A DNA stretch of 64,000 bases from Novosphingobium sp. CECT 9465 (GCF_920987055.1 NZ_CAKLBX010000001.1:1474501-1538500); one strand, 5' to 3'. Positions 15,249 to 25,084 are shown, counted from the first letter of the stretch. The notes: generated by a model from the letters alone, not told the origin. Program-made: numbers and translations.

Positions 15249-18200
15249 ATGAACTACAAGACATATGAGGAGCGCCGGCAGGCACGGCACGGCAATCACG
15301 CGCATTTCGGCAATGCGGTCGGCATCCGGTCGGCGGGCAAGGGTGTGCGGCGGCGGATCATGGCGATCCTGCGCATGTCGTCGATGTATGTGGTGTTTGG
15401 GAAGAAGGCGCGGGTTGGTGCGCTGGGCGTTGGGGCTGCCGTTGCTTCAATCGCTGGGGTCGGGCTTCCGAGCATAGTATATGCGCAGGTTTACAATCAG
15501 GCCACGCCGATCGGGGACGCAAACGCTTCCGCCTTGGACTCCTGCCTCTCCTACAACGAAATATCGGGCCCTACTCTAGCTGGGGTCAGTGGTCCTGCGT
15601 GCAATGCAACCACGACCAAGGCCACGCAAACGGGCTACTCCCTCTTTTTCACCAGTGTATCCGGGGCAAACGCCGACAGTCTTAGTCTGGGCGGGCAGCT
15701 TTATGTAAACACGGGCCAGATCGGGGCTACGGATGTAAGAGGCGGCACCTATTCGCTTCGGATGGGCAGCACTGCGACGCTGAATGCGGCGGCGGGCGTA
15801 AATTCTATCGCAATTGGGTCCGCACAAACTTCAATTTCGAATGGTGGTACATCTCAGGCGACGGTTGCTGGGGCTGAGGCAAGTATTGCCTTCGGAAGTG
15901 GTGCCACTGTGGCAAATGGTGTGGGCTCTTTTGGGGGCATTGCAATCGGTACTGCCGCTACGGTGTCAAACACAATCAACGGCATAGCGATCGGTACTAC
16001 GACGCTCGCTGGAGCCACTGGTGCCACGGCAATCGGTGCAAACAATACCGCCGGAGCCAGTGCCGGAGCAGTAGACAGTATTGCAGTCGGCGGGCAGGCG
16101 GCGGTGGCTGCCTCTGCAACGTCGGGCATCGGTATCGGGCGGGGGAGCGCGGTCAATGTAGCCAAGGGCGTCGCAATCGGTGACGGCGCAAGCGTGGGCG
16201 CCTCCGCGACGGCTGGTTCTCTTGCCATCGGCAGCGGCAGCAGCGTTGCTGCCGCGACCACAGGAACTGCCTACCTGACCGGTGTTGCCGCTCCGGCCAA
16301 TGGCGAAGCGAACTTCGGGACCCGTCGTCTGACCGGCATTGCTGATGGCAAGAACAACAGCGATGCAGCAACCGTTGGCCAGCTCTCGACCGGACTGAGC
16401 ACGGCGAGCAGCAGCTTGGCGGTGTTGTCGACCTCCACTTCGTCGGCGTTCGTGACGACGAACAGCAACGTGACCTCGCTGTCGACCAGCGTGGGCAACC
16501 TCGGCACGAGCCTGAGCACGACGAATGCGAACGTGAGCAACCTGTCGTCGAGCGTTTCGACGGCGACCACGGGCGTGGCCTCGCTGTCATCTGGTCTGTC
16601 TACGGCAAATAGCAATGTCACCTCGTTGTCGACGGGCCTATCGACGGCGAACAGCAAGGTGACCTCGCTTTCGACCGGTGTTGCGAACCTCGGCACGAGC
16701 TTGAGCACGACGAACTCGAACGTGAGCAACCTGTCGTCGAGCGTTTCGTCGGCGACCACGGGCGTGACCTCGCTGTCGACCAGCGTTGGCAATCTCGGCA
16801 CGAGCCTGAGTACGACGAACTCGAACGTGAGCAACCTGTCGTCGAGCGTTTCCTCGGCAACTGCTGGTGTGACGTCGCTGTCGACCAGCATCGGCAATCT
16901 TGGCACGAGCCTGAGCACCACGAATTCGAACGTCAGCAACCTTTCGTCAAGCGTCTCGACGGTAGCCACGGGCGTGACCTCGCTCTCGACCAGCGTCGGG
17001 AATCTGGGCACGAGCTTGAGTACGACCAACTCGAACGTGAGCAATCTGTCGTCGAGCGTTTCGTCGGCAACCGCTGGTGTGACGTCGCTTTCGACAGGGG
17101 TGAGCGGTCTCTCCACTGGGGTGACCTCGCTGTCGACCGCGACAGCGAACCTCGGCACGAGCCTGAGCACGACGAATGCGAACGTGAGCAACCTGTCGTC
17201 GAGCGTTTCGTCGGCGACTGCCGGTGTGACGTCGCTCTCGACGGGGGTGAGCGGGCTCTCCACGGGCGTGACCTCGCTGTCGACTGCGACGGCGAACCTC
17301 GGCACGAGCCTGAGCACGACGAACGCGAACGTGGGCAACCTGTCGTCGAGCGTTTCCTCGGCAACCGCTGGTGTAGCGTCGCTCTCGACGGGGGTGAGCG
17401 GGCTCTCCACGGGCGTGACCTCGCTGTCGACCGCGACGGCGAACCTCGGCACGAGCCTGAGCACGACGAACGCGAACGTGGGCAACCTGTCGTCGAGCGT
17501 CTCGTCAGCGACTGCCGGTGTGACGTCGCTTTCGACGGGGGTCAGCGGTCTCTCCACTGGGGTGACCTCTCTGTCGACCGCAACTGCCAATCTGGGCACG
17601 AGCCTGAGCACGACGAACGCGAACGTCGGCAACCTGTCGTCAAGCGTCTCGACGACTGCCAACAGCGTCAACTCGCTGTCGACAGGTCTTGCGGCGACTA
17701 ACAGCCAGATCACCTCGCTGTCGTCCACCGTTTCGTCGGTTGCCACTGCAGCTGCCGGTGATCGCATCGCGATTGGTGCAAATTCTGTGGCTCCTACTGC
17801 CGGTGGCAACAAGGCTGTAGCGGCAGGCGATGGAGCTTCGGCCGGCGGCAGCCAGGCGGTTGCACTTGGTTCGGGCGCTACAGCCTCGAATACGAAGGCG
17901 ATCGCGATCGGCGCTGGTGCCACGGCGAGCGGTCAGCAGTCGATCTCGATTGGCGACGGCTCGGTCACGGGCGACAACTCGGGCGCCATTGGCGACCCCA
18001 GCACAGTCTCCGGCGCCGGCAGCTATTCGGTCGGCAACAACAACAACATTGCTTCCGATAATGCAGGCATCTTCGGTAACGACGGTGTCATCGTGAGCGG
18101 CGCCAACGGCGCGCGGATTGTCGGTAACGGTAGCTCGATCAGCACGGGTGCCAGCGATGCGATGATCCTGGGCAACAATGCCCTGGTATCGGTCGCCGGC

Positions 18201-21200
18201 GGAGTCGCCATCGGCTCGGGCAGCGTTGCCAGCGTCGGCTCGGGTGCAGTGGGCTGGGATCCCGCAACCGGGGCCGGGTCGGCTTCCTCCAGCGCGGCTT
18301 GGAGGAGCACACTGGGTGCCGTTGCTATCGGCAATGGTTCCACGGCGACGCGGCAAATTACAGGCCTCGCGGCCGGTACGAATGCGACTGACGCAGTCAA
18401 CGTCGCACAGCTGAGCACGTTGTCGACGGCGACGGCTTCGCGCCTGATCTCGGTCTCGACGGCGGCATCGACCGCGACGGCCTCTGGGCTCACCTCGCTC
18501 TCGACCGTTGCATCGACGGGGCTAGCGTCGCTTTCAACCGCAACGGACAGTGGCCTGACGTCGGTCTCGACGGCAGCGTCGACCGCGACGGCCTCCGGCC
18601 TGACGTCGCTATCGACTGCGGGTGCAAGTGCGCTCGGGTCCCTCTCCACCGCGACCACCAACAGCGTGAACTCGCTGTCGACTGGTGTTGCCTCTGCGAA
18701 CAGCGGTGTCACGTCGCTCTCGACGGGCCTGGCCTCGGCGAACAGCAACCTGACCTCGCTTTCGACTTCAACGAACAGCGGCCTGACCTCGGTCTCGACA
18801 GCGGCATCGACCACGACCGCCTCCGGGCTCACGTCGCTCTCGACCGTTGCATCGACGGGCTTGGCGTCGCTCTCCACCGCAACGGATAGCGGCCTGACCT
18901 CGGTCTCGACTGCGGCATCGACCGCGACCGCCTCCGGGCTCACGTCGCTCTCGACTGCGGGCGCAAGTGCGCTTGGGTCCCTGTCCACCGCGACCACCAA
19001 CAGCGTGAACTCGCTGTCGACTGGTGTTGCCTCGGCGAACAGCGGCGTCACTTCGCTCTCGACGGCGACCGACAGCAGCGTGACTTCGCTGTCGACCGGC
19101 GTTGCCTCGGCGAACAGCGGTATCACTTCGCTCTCGACGGGCCTGGCGTCGACGAACAGCAACCTGACTTCGCTCTCGACAGCGACGGACAGCGGCCTGA
19201 CCTCGGTCTCGACGGCAGCGTCGACCGCCACGGCCTCCGGGCTCACGTCGCTCTCGACTGTGGCGTCTACTGGTCTGGCGTCGCTCTCCACCGCGACGGA
19301 CAGCGGGCTGACCTCGGTCTCGACGGCAGCGTCGACCGCGACGGCCTCCGGGCTCACGTCGCTCTCGACTGTGGCGTCTACTGGTCTGGCGTCGCTCTCC
19401 ACCGCGACGGACAGCGGGCTGAGTTCGGTGTCGACGGCGGCATCGACGGCCACCGCCTCCGGGCTCACGTCGCTCTCGACTGTCGCTTCGACCGGCCTGG
19501 CGTCGCTTTCGACGGCAACGGACAGCGGGCTGACCTCGGTCTCGACGGCGGCATCGACCGCCACGGCCTCCGGGCTCACGTCGCTCTCGACCGTTGCGTC
19601 CACTGGTCTTGCGTCGCTTTCGACCGCAACCGACAGCGGGCTGAGCTCGGTCTCGACGGCAGCGTCGACCGCGACCGCCTCCGGGCTCACGTCGCTCTCG
19701 ACTGTGGCATCGACGGGTCTGGCGTCGCTTTCGACGGCAACGGACAGCGGGCTGAGCTCGGTCTCGACGGCAGCGTCGACCGCGACGGCCTCCGGGCTCA
19801 CGTCGCTCTCGACTGTCGCTTCGACTGGCCTGGCGTCGCTCTCCACCGCAACGGACAGCGGTCTGAGTTCGGTGTCGACGGCGGCATCGACGGCCACGGC
19901 CTCCGGGCTCACGTCGCTCTCGACTGTCGCTTCGACTGGCCTGGCGTCGCTCTCCACCGCAACGGACAGCGGTCTGAGTTCGGTGTCGACGGCGGCATCG
20001 ACGGCCACGGCCTCCGGGCTCACGTCGCTCTCGACCGTTGCGTCCACTGGTCTTGCGTCGCTCTCCACCGCAACCGACAGCGGGCTGAGCTCGGTCTCGA
20101 CGGCAGCGTCGACCGCGACCGCCTCCGGGCTCACGTCGCTCTCGACTGTGGCATCGACGGGTCTGGCGTCGCTTTCGACGGCAACGGACAGCGGGCTGAC
20201 CTCGGTCTCGACGGCAGCGTCGACCGCGACCGCCTCCGGGCTCACGTCGCTCTCGACTGTGGCATCGACGGGTCTGGCGTCGCTTTCGACGGCAACGGAC
20301 AGCGGGCTGACCTCGGTCTCGACGGCAGCGTCGACCGCGACCGCCTCCGGGCTCACGTCGCTCTCGACTGTCGCTTCGACTGGCCTGACCTCACTGTCGA
20401 CTGCGACGGAGAGCGGATTGACCTCCGTTTCAACGGCGGCCTCGACAGGCGTTGCATCGCTGTCGACGGGTGTGAGCACGATTTCGACCGGCCTGACCTC
20501 GCTATCGACGGCGACGGAGAGCGGACTTACCTCCGTTTCGACGGCAGCATCGACGGGCGTGGCCTCGCTCTCGACGGGTGTGAGTACGATTTCGACCGGC
20601 CTGACCTCGCTGTCGACCGCGACGGAGAGCGGATTGACCTCTGTCTCGACGGCGGCCTCGACAGGCGTGGCCTCGCTGTCGACCGGTGTGACCTCTCTCT
20701 CGACTGGGGTGAGCTCTCTGTCGACCACCACCGCATCGGGACTGACGTCGGTTTCGACGGCAGCGTCGACCGGGCTGGCTTCGCTCTCGACGTCAACCGA
20801 GAGCGGTCTGACTTCGGTGTCGACGGCTACCTCGAGCGGCTTGTCCTCGCTTTCGACCACCACGGCAGCAAGCCTGAGCACGGTGGCAAGTGACGTTGCT
20901 TCCGTCTCGACGGCGACCTCGTCGGGCCTCGCGTCTCTCTCGACCACGACGGCGGCCAGCCTGAGCACGGTTGCGAGCGAAGTGGCTTCCGTATCGTCTG
21001 CAACCTCGACGGGGCTGGCGTCGCTCTCGACGACCACGGCATCGGGCCTGGCCTCGCTGTCTACTACGACCTCGTCGACGCTCAGCAGTGTCGCCAGTTC
21101 GATGAGCACGCTGTCCACGGCGGTTGCACCGATCGTGCAGCAGGCGGCGGCAGCAGCAGCGAACGGAGGCGGTGCGGTTGCCACCAACATCGGTGGCGCC

Positions 21201-22115
21201 AATGCGGACGGCACGTTGCAGACACTCGGTGGTATCGCTGGCGGCAGCACGCAGACGGCGGGTAACGTCTCCGGTTCCTGCACCACGGCTTCGGGAATCG
21301 ATGCTACGGCTACCGGCGTCTGTGCCCAGGCCAAGGCGACTGGCGCAACTGCCTACGGCTCCAATGCCTTTGCTTCGGACTCCAACGCTACGGCGGTCGG
21401 TTTCCGCTCGTCGGCAACCGGGGACTCGAGCACTTCGATCGGCTATGCCAATATCGCATCTGGCGGTAGCGCCGTCGCGATCGGCAACGCCAACCAGGTG
21501 TCGGGCACCCAGTCCATCGCGATCGGCTACAAGAACGTGGTCACTGGCTCGAACTCGGGTGCCTTCGGCGACCCGAACGTGGTCAGCGGCAATTCGAGCT
21601 ATGCCGTGGGTAACAACAACACCATCGCTTCGAACCGCGTGTTCGTGCTCGGCAACAACGTGAACGTTGGGGCCGGGAATGATGGGGCGGTTGTTCTGGG
21701 CGATGGCAGCACGGCAAGCGGCGCCAACACGGTGTCTGTGGGTTCTGCCAGCCAGACCCGCCGGATCACCAATGTGGGTGACGGCATTGCCGACACCGAT
21801 GCGGCGACCGTGGGGCAGGTGAACCGTGCGACGGCTACGCTCGGCAACCAGATCGTGGGTGTCCAGAATCAGGTCTACGATCTGGCGCGGTCCACCTCGT
21901 TCGGTATCGCCGGTGCCACTGCGATTGGCATGATCCCCGATATTGATCCTGACCAGCGCTTCTCGATAGGCGGCGCTGTCGGCGGGTTCGATGGCTACCA
22001 GGCCTTCGCGCTCGGCTTTACCGGCCGCGTCAGCGAGAACGTCAAGGTCCGGGCTGCTGCCTCGATCTCGGGCGGCAAGTCCACCTACGGCGCCGGCGTC
22101 TCGTTCGGTTGGTAA
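15249..22115 (+). CDS. Giant trimeric autotransporter adhesin (YadA/Hia-like)
   Basis: A 2288-residue surface adhesin of type Vc. The N terminus is a long basic extended signal peptide (MNYKTYEERRQARHG, hydrophobic core near ALGVGAAVASIAGVGL, cleavage near YAQ). A first YadA-like head with repeated (A/S)IAIG strands spans about 150-358. Neck 1 (RRLTGIADGKNNSDAATVGQ) leads to stalk 1 (about 379-836), built of 35- and 49-residue units in perfect heptads. A second head (837-1033, AIAIGAGATASGQQSISIG) and neck 2 follow. Stalk 2 (1058-1960) contains the 37-residue repeat array. A third head (2031-2167), neck 3 (RRITNVGDGIADTDAATVGQ) and the C-terminal membrane anchor (FSIGGAVGGFDGYQAFALG to SFGW) complete it. 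Both stalks are extremely rich in Ser, Thr and Ala. A strong terminator follows. Confidence 0.95.
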   Translation: MNYKTYEERRQARHGNHAHFGNAVGIRSAGKGVRRRIMAILRMSSMYVVFGKKARVGALGVGAAVASIAGVGLPSIVYAQVYNQATPIGDANASALDSCLSYNEISGPTLAGVSGPACNATTTKATQTGYSLFFTSVSGANADSLSLGGQLYVNTGQIGATDVRGGTYSLRMGSTATLNAAAGVNSIAIGSAQTSISNGGTSQATVAGAEASIAFGSGATVANGVGSFGGIAIGTAATVSNTINGIAIGTTTLAGATGATAIGANNTAGASAGAVDSIAVGGQAAVAASATSGIGIGRGSAVNVAKGVAIGDGASVGASATAGSLAIGSGSSVAAATTGTAYLTGVAAPANGEANFGTRRLTGIADGKNNSDAATVGQLSTGLSTASSSLAVLSTSTSSAFVTTNSNVTSLSTSVGNLGTSLSTTNANVSNLSSSVSTATTGVASLSSGLSTANSNVTSLSTGLSTANSKVTSLSTGVANLGTSLSTTNSNVSNLSSSVSSATTGVTSLSTSVGNLGTSLSTTNSNVSNLSSSVSSATAGVTSLSTSIGNLGTSLSTTNSNVSNLSSSVSTVATGVTSLSTSVGNLGTSLSTTNSNVSNLSSSVSSATAGVTSLSTGVSGLSTGVTSLSTATANLGTSLSTTNANVSNLSSSVSSATAGVTSLSTGVSGLSTGVTSLSTATANLGTSLSTTNANVGNLSSSVSSATAGVASLSTGVSGLSTGVTSLSTATANLGTSLSTTNANVGNLSSSVSSATAGVTSLSTGVSGLSTGVTSLSTATANLGTSLSTTNANVGNLSSSVSTTANSVNSLSTGLAATNSQITSLSSTVSSVATAAAGDRIAIGANSVAPTAGGNKAVAAGDGASAGGSQAVALGSGATASNTKAIAIGAGATASGQQSISIGDGSVTGDNSGAIGDPSTVSGAGSYSVGNNNNIASDNAGIFGNDGVIVSGANGARIVGNGSSISTGASDAMILGNNALVSVAGGVAIGSGSVASVGSGAVGWDPATGAGSASSSAAWRSTLGAVAIGNGSTATRQITGLAAGTNATDAVNVAQLSTLSTATASRLISVSTAASTATASGLTSLSTVASTGLASLSTATDSGLTSVSTAASTATASGLTSLSTAGASALGSLSTATTNSVNSLSTGVASANSGVTSLSTGLASANSNLTSLSTSTNSGLTSVSTAASTTTASGLTSLSTVASTGLASLSTATDSGLTSVSTAASTATASGLTSLSTAGASALGSLSTATTNSVNSLSTGVASANSGVTSLSTATDSSVTSLSTGVASANSGITSLSTGLASTNSNLTSLSTATDSGLTSVSTAASTATASGLTSLSTVASTGLASLSTATDSGLTSVSTAASTATASGLTSLSTVASTGLASLSTATDSGLSSVSTAASTATASGLTSLSTVASTGLASLSTATDSGLTSVSTAASTATASGLTSLSTVASTGLASLSTATDSGLSSVSTAASTATASGLTSLSTVASTGLASLSTATDSGLSSVSTAASTATASGLTSLSTVASTGLASLSTATDSGLSSVSTAASTATASGLTSLSTVASTGLASLSTATDSGLSSVSTAASTATASGLTSLSTVASTGLASLSTATDSGLSSVSTAASTATASGLTSLSTVASTGLASLSTATDSGLTSVSTAASTATASGLTSLSTVASTGLASLSTATDSGLTSVSTAASTATASGLTSLSTVASTGLTSLSTATESGLTSVSTAASTGVASLSTGVSTISTGLTSLSTATESGLTSVSTAASTGVASLSTGVSTISTGLTSLSTATESGLTSVSTAASTGVASLSTGVTSLSTGVSSLSTTTASGLTSVSTAASTGLASLSTSTESGLTSVSTATSSGLSSLSTTTAASLSTVASDVASVSTATSSGLASLSTTTAASLSTVASEVASVSSATSTGLASLSTTTASGLASLSTTTSSTLSSVASSMSTLSTAVAPIVQQAAAAAANGGGAVATNIGGANADGTLQTLGGIAGGSTQTAGNVSGSCTTASGIDATATGVCAQAKATGATAYGSNAFASDSNATAVGFRSSATGDSSTSIGYANIASGGSAVAIGNANQVSGTQSIAIGYKNVVTGSNSGAFGDPNVVSGNSSYAVGNNNTIASNRVFVLGNNVNVGAGNDGAVVLGDGSTASGANTVSVGSASQTRRITNVGDGIADTDAATVGQVNRATATLGNQIVGVQNQVYDLARSTSFGIAGATAIGMIPDIDPDQRFSIGGAVGGFDGYQAFALGFTGRVSENVKVRAAASISGGKSTYGAGVSFGW
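16384..17757 (+). repeat. Stalk 1 repeats, 105- and 147-bp units within the adhesin gene
   Basis: Imperfect direct repeats coding for 35-residue (5 heptads) and 49-residue (7 heptads) units. Four successive 147-bp copies begin at about 17077, 17224, 17371 and 17518. Hydrophobic residues (V/L) fall at heptad positions a and d throughout (V-x-x-L-x-x-x-V), indicating a left-handed coiled-coil stalk. Such repeats allow length change by slippage or recombination. Confidence 0.85.
19241..20461 (+). repeat. Stalk 2 array, eleven in-phase 111-bp (37-residue) units
   Basis: The unit start GCTCACGTCGCTCTCGAC recurs at 19241, 19352 and onward with an exact 111-bp step to 20351, which gives eleven in-phase unit starts; the last unit is divergent. 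Each unit codes for 37 residues that split as 11+11+15 (GLTSLSTVAST, GLASLSTATDS, GLTSVSTAASTATAS). The near-identity of codons between copies points to recent amplification or gene conversion. Confidence 0.88.
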
Positions 22116-22128
22116 TCGATGCCTCTGT

Positions 22129-22208
22129 CGATACGCCCGGACCCACCTAGCCGGGCGTATCGAAACCCGGGAGTTGCAGGTCTCCCACCCTGCAACTCCC
22201 ACCTTTTT
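22129..22208 (+). terminator. Tandem hairpins: rho-independent terminator after the adhesin
   Basis: Hairpin 1 pairs CGATACGCCCGG (22129-22140) with CCGGGCGTATCG (22151-22162), 12 perfect base pairs and a 10-base loop. Hairpin 2 pairs GGGAGTTGCAGG (22169-22180) with CCTGCAACTCCC (22189-22200), again 12 perfect pairs with an 8-base loop. It is followed by TTTTT at 22204-22208. The second is a textbook intrinsic terminator. It separates the adhesin from the DUF2827 genes. Confidence 0.92.
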
Positions 22209-22254
22209 CCCTTCCACAGCCGCCCTTTGGGCGCAGGCCAGTGAATAGCTTCAG

Positions 22255-23376
22255 ATGCGTATCGGCATTTCCATCATCACCCACGCCGGCCAGAACATCT
22301 GGAGCAATGGCATCGGTCAGCATGTCTATCACCTCGCGACGCTCTGCCGGCATCTGCCCTTCGTCGAGGCGGTCTATCTGCTCAACTGCGGCGATCAGGA
22401 CCAGGCGCCTTCGGGTGTCGGCGATTTCAGCCACAGTGTCCCGCTGATCCGTCTGAGCGAAGCCACCGACCTGGTCGATGTCGCGATCGAAATGTCAGGG
22501 GTGCTTGATCCCGAATGGATTGCCCGGTTTCGTGCTCGCGGCGGACGCGTTGCCTACCACAGCATAGGTCAGCCCTATGCCGCTCTGGTTGATCATACCA
22601 CGTTCGGCAAACCCGGTTGCTTCGTGGGGCCCGATCGCTGCGACGAGGTCTGGCTTCTCGAAAAGGATGCCGCTTTCGCACCCATGGTGCGCAGCATTCA
22701 CCGCTGCCCGCTGCACATCGTGCCGCTGATCTGGGCTTCCACTTTTCTCGATGAGACCGTCCGCCAGCCCGACGGGATCAACTTTGGCTACAAGGCCGGA
22801 ACCCTGTCTTCCGGGCCTGCGACTGCGGCCGTCTTCGAACCCAACATCTCGCCGATCAAGATGGGATTGATCCCGCTCTTCATCTGCGAGGAGGTGCAGC
22901 GCCGCAGCCCCGAGCATCTGGCGCATGCTCAGCTGTTCAACTTCGTGCAATTGCGGGAGCATCCGACCTTTTCTTTCATGCTCGACAACACCGACCTCCA
23001 GAAGGTCGGTAAAGTGTCCGTCCATCAGCGCGACTATTTCGCCCATGTCATGGCGCGCGGCGCGAATATCGTGGTCAGCCATCAGATCGATTGCGGGCAG
23101 AACTATCTCTATCTGGATGCCCTCGCGGGTGGCTATCCGCTCATCCACAATTCGCCCTTCTACCGCGACGTCGGCTACTACTATCCTGACTCCGATACCG
23201 AGGCTGGTGCTGCGCAATTCCTTCGCGCTTGCCGTGAACACGATCAGCAACTGGGCGCTTACAAGGCCGCTGCTGCCACTCTCATCCACCGTCTCGATCC
23301 CTGCAACCGGGACAATCTCTCGATCTTCGGACGCCGACTTCTCGACCTGGTCTCCGAACGGAAGCGCGCAGCATGA
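22255..23376 (+). CDS. DUF2827 family glycosyltransferase-like protein 1
   Basis: A 373-residue protein of the DUF2827 family. Landmarks are the N-terminal MRIGISIITHAGQNIWSNGIG, the middle VAIEMSGVLDPEW and FEPNISPIKMGLIPLFICEE, and the C-terminal VSHQIDCGQNYLYLDALAGG followed by YPLIHNSPFYRDVGYYYPDSD. The E-x-L-x-G-G-x-P-L-I-x-N-S pattern near the end resembles the donor-binding half of GT-B glycosyltransferases, so sugar transfer is plausible but unproven. From memory, DUF2827 genes in Burkholderia lie close to trimeric autotransporters, the same neighbourhood as here. The start ATG lies 47 bases after the terminator T tract. The stop overlaps the next paralogue (ATGA at 23373). Confidence 0.85.
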   Translation: MRIGISIITHAGQNIWSNGIGQHVYHLATLCRHLPFVEAVYLLNCGDQDQAPSGVGDFSHSVPLIRLSEATDLVDVAIEMSGVLDPEWIARFRARGGRVAYHSIGQPYAALVDHTTFGKPGCFVGPDRCDEVWLLEKDAAFAPMVRSIHRCPLHIVPLIWASTFLDETVRQPDGINFGYKAGTLSSGPATAAVFEPNISPIKMGLIPLFICEEVQRRSPEHLAHAQLFNFVQLREHPTFSFMLDNTDLQKVGKVSVHQRDYFAHVMARGANIVVSHQIDCGQNYLYLDALAGGYPLIHNSPFYRDVGYYYPDSDTEAGAAQFLRACREHDQQLGAYKAAAATLIHRLDPCNRDNLSIFGRRLLDLVSERKRAA

Positions 23377-24530
23377 GCAAGAAGATTCGCACCGCCAAGT
23401 CGTCGGGCCTCAAGGTCGGCGTCACGCTTTACGTTCGCGATGGCAATCAGTCACTCTGGGAGAACGGCATCTTCCAGAACTGTTATTTCCTGCTGATGCT
23501 GCTGGCCCGCTCCCCCGCCATCGAGAAGTGCTTCATCGTCAACGGCGGCCCTGGCAATCCGGCAGAGGCGGGCGATTTTCTCGCTTGTGCGCCGGCCCCG
23601 GTGCTGTCGCTTGATGAGGCCATGAACGAGCTCGACATCATCATCGAGCTGAGTGCCCAGCTTAATCCGGACTGGGGACGCCAGTTCGCCGACCGCGGAG
23701 GCCGCATCGTCGGCATGCGCGTTGCCAATGACTTCGTCATCGACGCCGAGCGTATGGCGTTCGGGCTGGATCACGCACTGTTGATGACCGCAGTACCTTA
23801 TGACGAGATCTGGACGCTGCCCGCCTTCGAGAAGACCTGTGGGCACTATTATCAGACTGGCTTTCGCGCCCCCGTGCGCGTCATGCAGCACCTGTGGAAC
23901 CCGACGCTGCTCGACCGCGCCATGGAGCGGCACGGTGTGACCGAGCCCTTTGCCTATCAGCCTGGACGCCAGCGCTGGCGGCTCGCCGTGCTCGAACCCA
24001 ACATCTGCACGGTTAAGACCTGCCACCTGCCGCTCCTGCTGTGCGACGTGGCGCATCGCCGCGATCCCCGCGCAATCGAGTATTTACGGGTCTACAATGC
24101 GATGACCATCAAGGAGAATCCGGACTTCATCGCTTACGCGCGCTCGATGGACCTTGTGCAGCAAGGCCTTGCGTCCTTCGAGGCCCGGTTCCCGATTTTT
24201 CACGTCATGGGTGCGAGCGCCGATGCAATCGTCTCGCACCATTGGGAAAATGCCCAGAACTACCTCTACTACGAGGCCCTGTACGGCGGCTTCCCGCTGA
24301 TCCACAACTCCGACCTGCTCGACGGCTGCGGCTATCGTTACCAGTCGTTCGACCCCGAGGATGGCGCGCTTGCGCTCCGCCAGGCGCACGCCGAACATGA
24401 CCGTAATCTCGCTTCCTATCGGGCAGATGCCAGCAGGCTGCTGCAGCGGCTCGACCCCGTGTCCCAGAGAAATATCGCCCTTTACACCCAAGTGCTCCAG
24501 GAACTGGTCGCCAGGCGGGCCGCCGCATGA
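23373..24530 (+). CDS. DUF2827 family glycosyltransferase-like protein 2
   Basis: A 385-residue paralogue of the neighbouring gene. The same landmarks appear: GVTLYVRDGNQSLWENGIFQN at the N terminus, IIIELSAQLNPDW, LEPNICTVKTCHLPLLLCD, and VSHHWENAQNYLYYEALYGG then FPLIHNSDLLDGCGYRY. A basic leader (MSKKIRTAKSSGLK) precedes the first strand. It overlaps its neighbours on both sides by ATGA, so it is the middle gene of a translationally coupled set. No signal peptide is visible, which fits a cytoplasmic modifying enzyme acting before export. Confidence 0.85.
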   Translation: MSKKIRTAKSSGLKVGVTLYVRDGNQSLWENGIFQNCYFLLMLLARSPAIEKCFIVNGGPGNPAEAGDFLACAPAPVLSLDEAMNELDIIIELSAQLNPDWGRQFADRGGRIVGMRVANDFVIDAERMAFGLDHALLMTAVPYDEIWTLPAFEKTCGHYYQTGFRAPVRVMQHLWNPTLLDRAMERHGVTEPFAYQPGRQRWRLAVLEPNICTVKTCHLPLLLCDVAHRRDPRAIEYLRVYNAMTIKENPDFIAYARSMDLVQQGLASFEARFPIFHVMGASADAIVSHHWENAQNYLYYEALYGGFPLIHNSDLLDGCGYRYQSFDPEDGALALRQAHAEHDRNLASYRADASRLLQRLDPVSQRNIALYTQVLQELVARRAAA

Positions 24531-25084
24531 GGAAACAGGGCGCTTGGAGGCGTCGTGCGCTGGTGACCTTGCCACTTGTTGTGGCGGGGTTTCTGTGCGG
24601 TCACCTGTCGGCGGCGGGGCAGGGGGTTCGTCCCGCCAAACCCGAACCGCTCGTCGTCTCGGCCGCCCGGACGCTCGGGGTGAAGCGCTGCTTGCCCATG
24701 ATCTCCGGAATCGCTCAGCGCGCGACAAGCGGGGCTACGATGCAAGATATTATCGTTGATTGGGATCGCGCGGCGCCCGACGCGGCTCCTTTTTTCTCGC
24801 TGACCGGCCTTGGCAATGGCAGCCAGCGCGCCGCGTTGACGATCGCCGCGATCCCGACCCAGGCCGGCTGCGCGGTCCTGGTCGAGCGCGCTTCGTTCTC
24901 CCAGCAGACCTGCACGGCCGTCGCCGCCAGCGAGCTGCAAGGCTTCCCCTCGGCGCGGTTGATCGACGGCATCATGGTCTACCAAAACCCGGCACAGCCC
25001 GGTGAAACCTACACCCTCATCACCAACACCGGCGGCTGCCTGATCCTGCGCCGCCAGGCTTCACTCAAATGGCAGGGCAAATAA
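24527..25084 (+). CDS. Exported protein of unknown function embedded between DUF2827 genes
   Basis: A 185-residue protein with an N-terminal signal peptide (RRRALVTLPLVVAGFLCGHLSAAGQG) and five cysteines in the mature part or signal region (including KRCLPM, AGCAVL, QTCTAV and GGCLIL), which could form disulphides in the periplasm. No family is recognised. It overlaps both flanking DUF2827 genes (ATGA at 24527, TAATG at 25082-25086), so it belongs to the same operon and probably the same process. A periplasmic partner of the adhesin or of its modification is possible. Confidence 0.7.
   Translation: MRKQGAWRRRALVTLPLVVAGFLCGHLSAAGQGVRPAKPEPLVVSAARTLGVKRCLPMISGIAQRATSGATMQDIIVDWDRAAPDAAPFFSLTGLGNGSQRAALTIAAIPTQAGCAVLVERASFSQQTCTAVAASELQGFPSARLIDGIMVYQNPAQPGETYTLITNTGGCLILRRQASLKWQGK

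Noticed and set aside
18400-20461. CRISPR-like array
   Set aside because: The regular repeats are protein-coding tandem units with no unique spacers.
16271-21334. Very long minus-strand open frames (550 and 1103 codons) opposite the adhesin repeats
   Set aside because: They follow from the repetitive Ser/Thr/Ala codon use of the plus-strand gene, which avoids stops in that antisense frame; the translation is monotonous (VAVESDARPV repeats) without signals.
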